From NCBI GenBank assembly GCA_946807835.1, contig OX327686.1, positions 15,686,001 to 15,750,000 of the forward strand: a stretch of 64,000 nt of DNA, in the 5' to 3' direction. This DNA is from Ailanthus altissimus. Its lineage: Eukaryota; Streptophyta; Magnoliopsida; Sapindales; Simaroubaceae. Numbering within the stretch: position 1 is the first letter of the stretch; the number at the start of each line of letters is the position of its first letter. The position numbers and the translations under genes were made by a program. Positions 38,111-48,129 of this stretch are shown here, piece after piece. Under the pieces are notes generated by a model, which saw only the letters and a program-made list of their open reading frames with translations, made no database searches and was not told the DNA's origin.

Positions 38111-38700
38111 TAAAAAGATTTTATAGCCTATGACAATTCTCTCTTTAACCATGTAATGGCACTTCTCCTAGTTCAATATTAGGTTAATCTCCTCACATCT
38201 CTTTCGTACAAAAGCCAAATTGTCTAGGTATATATCATATGAATTATCAAAAACTGATAAGTCATCTATAAATACCTCCAATAAGTTCTCCACTATGTTT
38301 GAAAATATTGCCATCATATATTATTAAAATATGGTGGGTGCAATGCATAGTCTGAATAGCATTATCTGGAATGCGAATGTTCTATATAGACAAGTGAAAG
38401 TAGTTTTTTCTTAGTCTTCTTAGGCTATTACTATATGATTATAAGCTAACTATCCATCTAAGAAAAAATAATATTTGTGTCCAGCTAGTTTATCAAACAT
38501 TTAATCGATAAAGGGTAGTAGGGAGTGGTCTTTTCTAGTGGCTTTGTTTAGCTTGTGGTAGTCTATGCATAATCTCCATATGGTTACTGTATGTGTTAGA
38601 TCAGCTCATTGCTCTTGTTGACTACAATAGTAATTCATCTTTTCTTTGACACACATTGGACCGGACTCACCTAAAAATTGTCAGATATTGGGTAAATAAT
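38111..38700 (-). pseudogene. Gypsy D: reverse transcriptase core
   Basis: Minus-strand translation with frame changes gives a TFAF..MLFRLCIAPTIF-like stretch (38,330-38,400), then NIVENLLEVFIDDLSVF, so the YxDD-type box reads FIDD at 38,261-38,272. Unlike copia B, both catalytic aspartates survive. Stops elsewhere make it non-functional. Confidence 0.72.
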
Positions 38701-38899
38701 TCTAACTTCTAGCTACTTGATGATTTCTTTCTTTATCACTTCTTTTATCACCAGGTTGAGTTTTTTTTGTTGCTCTATTATTGGTTTGTGGTCTTCTTCC
38801 AGTAGTGTTTTATGCATACAAAATGGATTAATGCCTCAGATGTCGACTATGATTCACCCTAAAGCTTTTTTATACTTTCAGATTACTCTAAGCAGTTTA

Positions 38900-39832
38900 T
38901 CTTCTTATGTCTCATGAGTTTAGCAGAAATAATTACAAGAAGGGTGGATGAGTTGCCCAAAAATGCATACCACAAGTAGCTCGATAAAGGCTTGAGCTTT
39001 AGGGTTTATGGTTTTTTTATTGGGGGCTTGATGGTTGCCTCAATATTTTATGGCCCTTCAAATGGTTCAAATTTAAGTTTAATTGAAATGGGGTGAAGCA
39101 TTCAATGCTTTCAAATACTCTGGTGCTTTATGGTTCTCTGCCTCAGTACCGTTGATTATAGCATATTTTAGAGAATCTTGGATTGAATTATTATTGAACA
39201 TTTTTTGAACTTTCTTATTGATCACATTGATATTGAAGAACCCATCTACTTCACTTGGGAACTTCATGGCTTTGAACACTTTGAATGTCACCTCTTTATC
39301 TTGGACTTTCATGGTCAACCCAGTGGTTAAGAATGATCTGTACAAGATGATCGGAATCTCACGATCCTCCTCCTTGTCTATTTTTTTTTCTTTAAAGAAT
39401 ATATTTTATAAACTTTACATAGCTCGACATTTGCTCCAATGCATTGAAAAAAGAAATGTACTTATTAAAGATCTCCAAAAATTTAGAGAATTATTTATCT
39501 AATTTCTGCTTCTGTAGCTTTTAAGAAAATAGTAGAGGTGGATTATAAAGCTGTGGACTATCTTCTTGCACTAGTTTTACCCTTTTTTCCCTTATTGCGT
39601 CTTCTATGCTGGCTACACTTGTTGGATTTTCTATACTTACTGCTATTTTCTAGTTTGTTGGTTTTTTATAATGTTTTACGGTACTTGTTACTATTGTGGA
39701 GACTGTTCTGCAACTCTTTGCCACTTGTCAACACTATTGCTTTTCATTGCTCTATATTGCCTTTGAAAATTTACTTATGTATTGTAAGGTAGAGATTCTT
39801 ATGGACAACTGTTCATTGCTAAATCTAACTAT
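38900..39832 (-). pseudogene. Gypsy D: gag linker and deleted protease
   Basis: The 88-codon stretch 39,079-39,345 contains TMKVQDKEVTFKVFKAMKFP, the end of the protease region. Upstream on minus are a KLQKQKLDK-like stretch and SYVKFIKYIL (near 39,400-39,510), the gag-protease linker. These two ends are joined with the whole catalytic part (the DLGAS region) missing. Gag N-terminal to the linker is poorly conserved and reaches the solo LTR at 39,838. Confidence 0.7.
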
Positions 39833-39837
39833 CCTAT

Positions 39838-41237
39838 TGATGAGATATTTCTATATCTTAAAATCAAGCATAAGTATACGCTATTATAACAAGTAATAAA
39901 GGGACTTATAAAGTCGAATGTCGAACTCACAGGTATAATTTTTATTTTCTACCAAGTTCTAAAATTATATCTTTCTTGTAATTATTTAGAAAAATCAAAT
40001 CTTAATTTTGTAATAAATTTAAGTAAAATAAAAGTTCAAAAAATAAATGACACAACTCAAATAAAATAAGAAAATAGCAATATAGAGAAAGCCTAGAATA
40101 AATTATTATCCTTAAATAAGTTTTCTAAAGATTAATTCTTTTAATATTTATAATCCTCAATTCTTATTATTGGTCAAGACACTAATGTATTCATAAGTCT
40201 CTCCTAAAGTCATGCAAGTATATCCTAATTTACCAAATACCTATATTCTTATGGTACTTGTAATAAATTAAGATTCATTAAAAACAAGTCTTATTGACCA
40301 AACATGGCGATTAGGTATATTCCTATCCTAATTTGAAACTTGAATATGCAACATTGAATGTTACTCTACAATCATGCATCAAATTATCTATGTCTAAATA
40401 CAATGATGCATCTTTTGATTTTATCAAAGTATTACCAATGCATTCACAATATTGATTAGATATAATGAAGCATTAAGAATAAATAATGAAGAATAATGAA
40501 GAATTGAGTTCAAATAAATATTAAAAAGATCCAACAATTAAGCTCGCATATTAAGTTCAAGTAATAACCTTAGAAAATAAATTTAGCATATGATAACAAG
40601 AGAATTATAGTTGAAAAATAAAATAAATATAATACAACTAAAAGCAAACTAATATAGACGTCAATTTGTAATTGGTTGATATGCCAAAGATTCGTCAATA
40701 ATCTCTTACTTCCTTGAATTCTCTTTGCTTCTCTCATTAAAAATTGCTCTTCTTCAATGTGTTATAGCTCTAAGAGCCCTAAGCTATGTGTTCTTTGAAG
40801 TCTGAAATCAGTGGCCTTTATATAGGGATTAATTGAAGTCTTGGAGTTGTATTTCTTTTAGGTTTAAAAAAAATTGCATTATTCATCGCTACAACAAACA
40901 CTCTTCATCACTAAGGCAAAAATACTGTAGCCAAGGGTACTGTTCACTTGGCGCTGCAGTGAGATGTCTTGGACGTTGGAATTTTTGCTAGGGTGAAATA
41001 CTGTTCACCGCTTCAACGATATATTATAGCAAAATCATTGTTTAGCGAATACTATAGCAAATATTGTAGCATTTTATGTTTTGCTTTATTTTTCTTAGAG
41101 TTTTATCCCGAATTGCTCCATTTACTCCAAACCTATAAAATGACATTAAAACATATAAAAAATTTAATATTTTTATTAAAATAAGCAATTAATCAAGTTT
41201 AGAAAGTGAAAATAATAGATATAATTTATACTTATCA
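39838..41237 (-). mobile_element. Solo Athila-like gypsy LTR with perfect TSD
   Basis: On minus begins TGATAAGTATAAATT (41,237 downward) and ends ..ATATCTCATCA; flanked by CCTAT at 39,833-39,837 and 41,238-41,242. 1,400 bp. The GC-rich block near 40,930-41,070 is eroded. It sits in gypsy D between leader and protease. Confidence 0.92.
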
Positions 41238-41242
41238 CCTAT

Positions 41243-41557
41243 CTGTGTCTCCAAGGTTCATAAAGATGCTGCTTGGCTTTGTAAAAGTTGATTTGTCTAC
41301 TTCATGTATTGTAGACGAAGTCTTCAGCTTTATTCTGGGGTTGGTTGTCCACGTTGACTATTTGATTCTGCTCTCGACAAAGTCTTTTAAGTGTTCTTTT
41401 GATTTATGGATCGAAAGAAGTTAGATCAACACTTTTTTAGCATTACATAAATAGCTGAAGCAATCTACATAACAAAAGAAAGAAATAAAATAAAATAAAA
41501 TAATCTAAAGTAAAAGCAAGTAAATTGATATTAGAGTTGGCAAAAGAATAAATATAT
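41243..41557 (-). mobile_element. Gypsy D: 5' leader
   Basis: Non-coding stretch between the primer site and the solo LTR. Contains 'aaataaaataaaataaaat' (near 41,485-41,505). No domain recognised. Confidence 0.5.
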
Positions 41558-41575
41558 TCCCTAGGAACAACGCTA
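41558..41575 (-). other. Gypsy D primer-binding site
   Basis: On minus the sequence after the LTR reads AGTTTTTAGCGTTGTTCCTA with GGGA after it, a decayed version of the Athila-type primer site (TGGCGCCGTTGCCGGGGA, reported as Asp-tRNA type). Changes are mostly C-to-T or G-to-A. It fixes the orientation of gypsy D and identifies 41,582-43,048 as its 5' LTR. Confidence 0.65.
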
Positions 41576-41581
41576 AAAACT

Positions 41582-43048
41582 TATCGCAACTTTACTTAGC
41601 TTAATATAAATGCAAGTACACATTATCGTAACAAGTAATAAATTGATTTAATAGAATGTTTATCCCACAAGAAATTTAATTCTATTCTTAACCAAATACT
41701 AAAATTATATTCTCTCATTTTAAATCATATAATCAACTTATATAAAACTAAACTAAACTTAAATTTAGAAATTGACAAAAATATAAAAACCCTAATTATA
41801 AAGAAAATTTTGAATTACCAAGATTGAGAAAACTTAGGATTACAAATTATCCCTCAAAACATTACTTAAATTAATCTTATCCCTTCATATTAATCCCTTA
41901 ATCTAACTATTGGTCAAGACACGAATTCTTTCACTAGCCTCTTCTGATGGTCAAGTGAATAATTTTGTTCTAACAACCTATATTCCATGGTAATTAGATA
42001 AAAATAAAATTTATTACGCACAAGTTTTATTAACCATATATGTCATACATATATATTCCTATCTTATATGAAACTCACAACTGTTACGATGTGATCATGC
42101 ATCAATTTATTCGAGGCTCAACATATAGATTCCTTTTATAAGTTTAACTAAATGTTCCTTAATCATTCTAATTACTCACCAAATAATAAGAAAGCATTAG
42201 ATTGAAATAAATTGAATAATATCAACTGAGTTCGTAGTAATGAAGAATAAATTAAATTATTCATATATTGAGTTCAAGAATGTAATCCTAATAAAACTAA
42301 TTAGCTCATAATAACAAGAATTCTAGGGTTAATAGTAAAGTTTATCATGGTTACAAACAGACTCAGAAAAAGTATTAGAGAAAAAGAAATCACCCTTCAC
42401 TCTTCCATCCTTAGTTTGTTCTAACTTGAATCTAGAATACACCTAAAAACTCTTGAAATTCTTATAAACTTAAATTGCTTTAATTCTCTCTCTAATTAGT
42501 TGCAAAAGTTTGCTCTCTAGTGGCTAGAATGACCTTAGTATTTTTAGGGATGACTTTGAATTCGATTTATAGTTCTACCCAAGTTAGGTAAAGTTTTCCA
42601 AAATAGGATTCCAGTACCGCGGCTTTCATTTGAAGCACTGTAGTGCTAGCTCGATTCTGTTTTACCACCACGACTCTAACTTTATAGCATTGTGGCGTTG
42701 AGACTGAAATTTTTAGTAACTATATTTTTTCGTTTGGGTGCCACAACATTACTAAGTTGGCGCTCCGGTGCTGATTTTCTATCTTGGGAGTCTTTTTCTT
42801 TTTTCAGCGCCTTGGCATGGGCTTTTCAACATTGTGACACTCAGCTACTGTTTTGAGCTTCTTGCTTCTTTCTTGGTTTTTCATTTTGTTTACCTCAAAA
42901 TCCTCAATTTTACTCTAATTTCTTTTGTTTTTTTTCTCCTAAAGTTTGATCCCTATAAAATTAATATAAAATACATAAACAGCCATATATTTGCTCCTAA
43001 CTGAATAATTCTTAAGCTCAATAAGGATAAATTCCTATACCTAACTCA
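41582..43048 (-). mobile_element. Gypsy D: 5' LTR
   Basis: On minus runs from TGAGTTAGGTATAGG (43,048) to ..AAGTTGCGATA (41,582), next to the primer site. 1,467 bp. Has the eroded GC-rich block (about 42,600-42,850; accgcggctt, agcgccttggc). Outer flank CCAAA (43,049-43,053) followed by copia RNase H sequence, so gypsy D lies against an older copia. The matching left flank was not found. Confidence 0.75.
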
Positions 43049-43287
43049 CCAAATCATTTTTACTTACAATAATACGTCAATTTCATGGCAGTCCACAAAG
43101 AAAATTTTTGTTGTCACCTCCTCTAATCACTTTGAGATTCTTGCACTATATGAAGCAAGCAGAGAATGCATATAGTTGCAATCTATTATTCATCACATCC
43201 AAAGTATATGCAGCCTACCTTATGCAATAGATATCCCAAATATAATATATGAAGATAATGTTATTTGTATTACTCAAGTTAGAGACG
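43049..43287 (+). pseudogene. Older copia (element F): RNase H remnant, part 1
   Basis: The + strand, with frame changes, reads SNHFEILALYEASRECI near 43,110-43,165, then HHIQSICGLPYAIDIPNIIY and EDNVICITQVRDEY, the RNase H region of a Tork/Ale-type copia. The reading is interrupted by a MITE and continues at 43,577. Confidence 0.78.
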
Positions 43288-43295
43288 AATACATC

Positions 43296-43568
43296 TAGGG
43301 TGGGCAAATTTTGATTTTGGTTCAGTTCAGTCTTGAACTGATTCAAAACCAAACCAATCAGTTTAAGCATAAGAAACTGAACAAAACCAAACCAAAAGAT
43401 GAATATATCTACGGGTGGGCAAAATTCAATTTTGGTTCAGTTTGGTCCTAAACTGATTCAAAACTGAACCAATCAATTCAAGAATAAGAAACTGAGCTGA
43501 ACTAAACCGAAAAATTTTGGTTTGGTTTAGCTTTTTTTTCGGTTCAATCATACTGATGCCCACCCCTA
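43296..43568. mobile_element. hAT-like MITE with internal tandem duplication
   Basis: Terminal inverted repeats TAGGGTGGGCA (43,296-43,306) and TGCCCACCCCTA (43,557-43,568), flanked by 8-bp AATACATC (43,288-43,295) and AATACGTC (43,569-43,576). TIR style and 8-bp duplication fit hAT-derived MITEs. It lies inside copia RNase H coding: removing it and one duplicate restores ..RDEY-KRDRTKDIS... A stretch of about 114 bp is duplicated (units from 43,284 and from 43,398), and the second unit again includes a copy of the left flank. Confidence 0.85.
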
Positions 43569-43576
43569 AATACGTC

Positions 43577-43830
43577 AAAAGAGATAGAACTAAAGATATT
43601 TCTTCAAAATTCTTCTAAACCTATGAGTTGTAGCAAAGAAAAAAAAATTGATGTTAGATAGATACACTCCACTAATAATTTTATAGAACAGTTCACCAAA
43701 TCTCTTCTAACGTCAACTTTTAAGTAATTGTTTTGTAAGATTGGCATACACCGACTCAACAAATTAAGGATGTTACTCTGAGAAAGGGCTTTAATCAGGA
43801 GGAGCACATTCTTCCAAAAGAAGAATTAAT
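43577..43830 (+). pseudogene. Older copia (element F): RNase H remnant, part 2
   Basis: Reads KRDRTKDISSKFF, TYELQQRKKIDVRQIHSTNN, FIEQFTKSLLTSTFK, then IGIHRLNKL, the standard end of a copia polyprotein. Followed to about 44,000 by AT-rich sequence that should include its 3' LTR start, which I could not delimit. Confidence 0.78.
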
Positions 43831-44264
43831 CAATTACAAATGTGATTGTACTATTTTTTTCTTCAACCAGGTTTCCATTGGGTTTTATTGCTAAAACCTT
43901 TAATGAGGCAGTTGTGAGCATGTTCACTACCACGGTACATTATAGAATTGTGTTTATTTTACTTAAGTTTTTGTCCTAATAAGTTTTTTCCTAGCAACGT
44001 AATATACAACTAAAGTGATAAAATCCAAAAGAGAATGTTGTAAAGGCAGTGAGTTCCACCCTCTCTCGCCTATAAACAAGGGTAACTCATTTATAATGAT
44101 TTCAATAAATGCATAATTTTCAATTAAAAATATCAACCCTCCATTATATATTATATTTCAATACTTTTAATATTTGTACTTTTAATATTTTTATAGGTAT
44201 AATAATATCTTTCAATATTTTCAAAGGTACTGTAATGCTTTTAAAATTGTTTTAGTAATTGTCT

Positions 44265-44510
44265 TTAGAGGATTATGGGTCTCTATTGATTCTTGATCTC
44301 AAGCCTAATTGGTGATTTCTAGAGAGATGTTAGAGAAAATTAATTTCTAGAGAGAAATTAATTTTTGAGAAAATGAATTGTGTGTCCCATTAATGCCTTT
44401 AGGCCTCCTTTTTATAGTGAGGGGAAAGCCTTTAGGTTAAGAGATTTACAATAATAACCTCGATGTGCCTTTTTTTGGGCTTTTTACAAAAAAAGTTCAT
44501 TTTATTTTAT
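44265..44510. repeat. Dispersed repeat, copy 1
   Basis: About 240 bp similar to 59,110-59,345, sharing 'gattcttgatctcaagcc', 'taatgcctttaggcct' and 'attgtgtgtc'. Both are followed by T-rich sequence. Probably an LTR or MITE fragment; class unknown. Confidence 0.7.
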
Positions 44511-45829
44511 AGTTCCTACACTTGCCCCCTCTCTCTTTTAAATAGTCTATTTCTCAAAAATTGTGAAATATGCTTAGTACAATGATTTAGGATTCTAATG
44601 TTATAATCTTGCTTTTTAAAGTGTGTCTTGGTTTAACTGGTTTGTTCATCCTCTTTAACTTATCCTTCTTTGTTCTTACAGTGTTGAGTTCTCAGACTAG
44701 TTGGTGGCACTTCATTTTAAATCACAACTTGCGTCTTATCCAACTCGCTGCTGATAAAAAGATGCTTCATTAAAGTAGAGAGATTGGGAAGTCGTGAAAC
44801 TTGAACCTAAACTCGCATCTATTCAGCTTGACATTGATTAAAATGATGTTTTATTGGGGGAAAATAATACTGTGGCGGAGAGTTTGATTGTTGATTTGTT
44901 GTAGAAGTGGATTATTTATTGCTCTTCTTAATATTATTGCTTTGGTAATATGAAGAGCTTGCTGATGATTTTGTCAACTTGCTGATCTTGCTATCAAAGA
45001 CTCTAAGATTGCCACAAGTTGAGAAGGGATAACGGATTTTAAATTAAATCTTTTGGAGTTGTGACAATGATATGATAAAATTTCTGATAGAAAGAGGGTT
45101 CAATCTTATCGACTGAAGGATTTCTTCGTTGAAAGGTTCACTGGTACCAGCGCTTTGCACTTATCTTCTTCTTGGATTCTACTGGTTTTTACTGATCTTC
45201 ATAGATCTTTCATTTGTTTCCTCTTTCTGTACTTCTTAATTTAAAACTTTGTTAACTCTAGATTCGCTAATATTCCTACCAACGAGTAAATATTTACTTT
45301 GATTGATGAACATGTTCTAAGACCTCTTTTAGATGTTGTATTTATTAGTTTATTTTGAGGCATATTATGGGGTATACCTTTAGAATGTATTTAGATGATT
45401 TTATTCTTGACCTGATGAAGGTATACTTTGGATATATATTGAGATTTATTGGGTGACTTTATATTTATCTTGATAAGAATATACTTGATGTATGTTGAAT
45501 ATCACTTTTTGGGTGTTATTTTTAGATGTGTAATACTCTTTACCTTTAGTACTCAAGGGTTTCCTAGCTCTTTAGCTTTTTTTTGTCTTCTCTTTTTCTT
45601 TATTTTTATAAAGAGAGATATATATTTTTCTTTAGGATATGCATACTTTAACATATTTTGTGTATTTTTTTTTATTGGATGAATATAATCTAACATTCTT
45701 TCGTCAGTTATTATATTTGAAATTTAAAATATATCATAACTGTAAGTGAATAGTAAATATTTTTCACTCTTTTTTTATCGTGTGATATGAGTACTCTTTT
45801 TTTGTCTACAAGACTTATTTAGTCACTAT
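44511..45829. other. AT-rich stretch without recognised features
   Basis: No open frame with a recognisable domain on either strand. 45,300-45,540 has loosely repeated 'gaggtatacttt..gatatatattgag'-like phrases. Probably decayed repeat sequence related to the array that follows. Confidence 0.4.
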
Positions 45830-46158
45830 TTTATTGGATTTAATTGTATGAATATTCACTTTCTTGAATGTACGATATGTATACCACATTCGCAATTGCA
45901 TATATAGTTAATTTTAACCACTTATTTGATTGCAAGGTTTAATCATTTATCTTTCTACTTTGAATACACAATATGACTATTCATCCTTTTAAGTTATAAG
46001 TATGCAACAAGCCTAGTCACCTTTTGTTTAAGAGTGTATAATATGATTAGTCATCTTTTAAATTATGCAACTTATGTAGTTGTCTTTTAAATTGTGCGAT
46101 TTTTTTAAGTCATCGTTCTGTTTTGGTCCCGCGAGTTATTTAGTAGCCTTTTGATTAT
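45830..46158. repeat. Degenerate ~35-bp palindromic minisatellite, part 1
   Basis: Repeated phrases of the type 'TGCAACTTATGTAGTTGTCT' and 'ATAATATGATTAGTCATCTT' recur every 30-40 bp. The array is cut at 46,159 by a solo LTR and continues at 47,594. Confidence 0.65.
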
Positions 46159-47593
46159 TGATAAGGGCAAATTTATCATATATTTTCTCATGTTTTTATT
46201 ATTGATATTTTATGATTTTATGAGAATAGATGGCTATTTATGTGCATTATTGTTATTTATAGGGACTTGAACGAAATTTAAAGAAAGAACGCAAAAGGAG
46301 CGAAAACAGGGACTAAAATGCAAAGTTTTCAAAGTATGTGTCCATAGCCCCAGCGCCACAAGGATTTTCGCCCCAGCGCTGAAATAGTGATCGAAATAAG
46401 AAAAACGACCTGCTTAAGTCGCGTATAGCGCCCCAGCGCCAGACAGTCACCGCGCCAGCGGTGAAGCCGTTTTCATACAGCGCCCCAGCGCCAAGATACC
46501 ACCGCTCCAGCGGTAATCGCTTCTTCACGCGTCGCCCCAGCGATAGATGCATAGCGCGCCAGCGGTAGTGCGAGTCCTAGTCCGACGAGAATTGAGATTT
46601 TCAAGCTCATATCAATCCCTATATAAAGCCACTCGTTCCCAGCCTTCAAGGATGAATCCAAGACGACCTAAGAGCACCAAGAATACAGAGCACGAGTCTT
46701 GGAGAGCAATAGGAGCTTAATTGAAGCAACTTTAGAGAGAGATACAAGACGTTCTTCGGCATCAAGAGTTCCTAGGCAGCGCAATTAAGAGCAATTCGAC
46801 GTCTATATCGGTTTGCTAATAATTGTATCATGATTTATAATTATTTCTACTGCTGTTCTCTTGTAGCCATGAGCTAACTTATTTTCTAGGGTTAATATTT
46901 GAACTCAATATGTGTGCTTAATTGCCATATCTTTTAGTATTTAATAAACTTAGTCCTTTATTATTTAAATTACTTGTGTTTAATGCTTCAATATATCTGG
47001 CCAATATATGGTGAATGAATTGGTAATATTTTGATAAACTCGGAAGAGGAATCAATATATTTAGACCTAGGTAATTTGATGCATGATTGTAGAGTAACAT
47101 TCAATGTTGCATATGCAAGTTTCAACTTAGGATAGGAATATACCTAATTGGCATGTATGATCAATAAGACCTAATCTTAATGAATCCTAATTTATTACAA
47201 GTACCATAGGAATATAGGTATTTGGTAAATTAGGGTATACTTGCATGACCTTGGAAGAGGCTTGTGAATACATTAGTGTCTTGATCAATAATAAAGACTA
47301 AGTGAGTTAAATATTAGAAGATTAATCATTAAAAAGCATATTGAGGGATAATATTAATCCTAGGTTTTCTCTATGTTGCTATCTTTAAATCTCATTGCAT
47401 TGTGTTTTTGCTTTTATATTTCTTACATTCATTCTTAGATTTTTATTTTTCTGAATAATTATTAGGAAGATATAATTTTAGTAATTGGTTAAAAAGAAAG
47501 AATTATCCCTGTGGGTTCGACATCCGACTTATTTAGTCTCTTTATTACTTGCATACGATAGTGTATACTTGCACTTAATTTATGATATAGTCA
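46159..47593 (+). mobile_element. Solo Athila-like gypsy LTR with perfect TSD
   Basis: Begins TGATAAGGGC and ends TGATATAGTCA; flanked by ATTAT at 46,154-46,158 and 47,594-47,598. 1,435 bp. The GC-rich block (46,335-46,575) has at least seven copies of CGCCCCAGCG or CGCGCCAGCGGT-like units with CpG sites largely intact, suggesting a younger copy. Confidence 0.93.
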
Positions 47594-48050
47594 ATTATGA
47601 AGGTGCAACCTACTTAGTCATTTTGTAACTTGTTTTGTTGCCTTTTTAGTTATGCAACTTGTTTAAGTCGTCTTTTGTGTTTTGATCGTGTGACAAGATT
47701 GATTGTCCTTTGGTTTTGATTATATGACTCGATCAGCTATCTTTTGATTTTGATTGTGCGACCTGATTGGTTGTCTTTGGAAAGTGTGAGATAATTATCT
47801 ATCTTCTAGCTTTGAATTTGTGACATAATTGGTCATCTTTTTTCTTCTTTATTTTTTATGAACTTAAGTATTTGTGACAAAACTGATTGTCATTGAGTTA
47901 TAACTATGTGACAGGACTAATCATCCTTTGATGTGATGGTGCGAGATACTTAGTCATTTTTTGATTATTAGTGTGTGCGATATAATTAGTCATTTTTTAA
48001 TCGTGTGACTTTATTTAATCAACTTTCAAACATGTAATGAGTTGTGCTGT
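47594..48050. repeat. Degenerate ~35-bp palindromic minisatellite, part 2
   Basis: About ten units with consensus near TGCGACTTGATTAGTCGTCT followed by TTTGATTT. Several units keep self-complementarity with different bases: TGACAA..TTGTCA (near 47,875-47,892), GACAA..TTGTC (47,692-47,707), TGAC..GTCA (47,821-47,835). Confidence 0.7.
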
Positions 48051-48129
48051 AATATAACTGACAATTTTATTGTTTGCTTTTAATCTGTAAAGCTTTTATT
48101 GTTATGACATGATGTTGAAGAGAATAGTT

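Noticed and set aside
46313..46661. Two overlapping minus frames (79 and 62 codons) rich in Gly, Ala and Trp
   Set aside because: Products of the GC-rich palindrome repeats in a solo gypsy LTR. Repeat translation, not genes.
47594..48050. Short palindromic repeats at ~35-bp spacing, superficially CRISPR-like
   Set aside because: Repeats are strongly diverged, spacers are not unique, no cas genes, eukaryotic context. Treated as a minisatellite.
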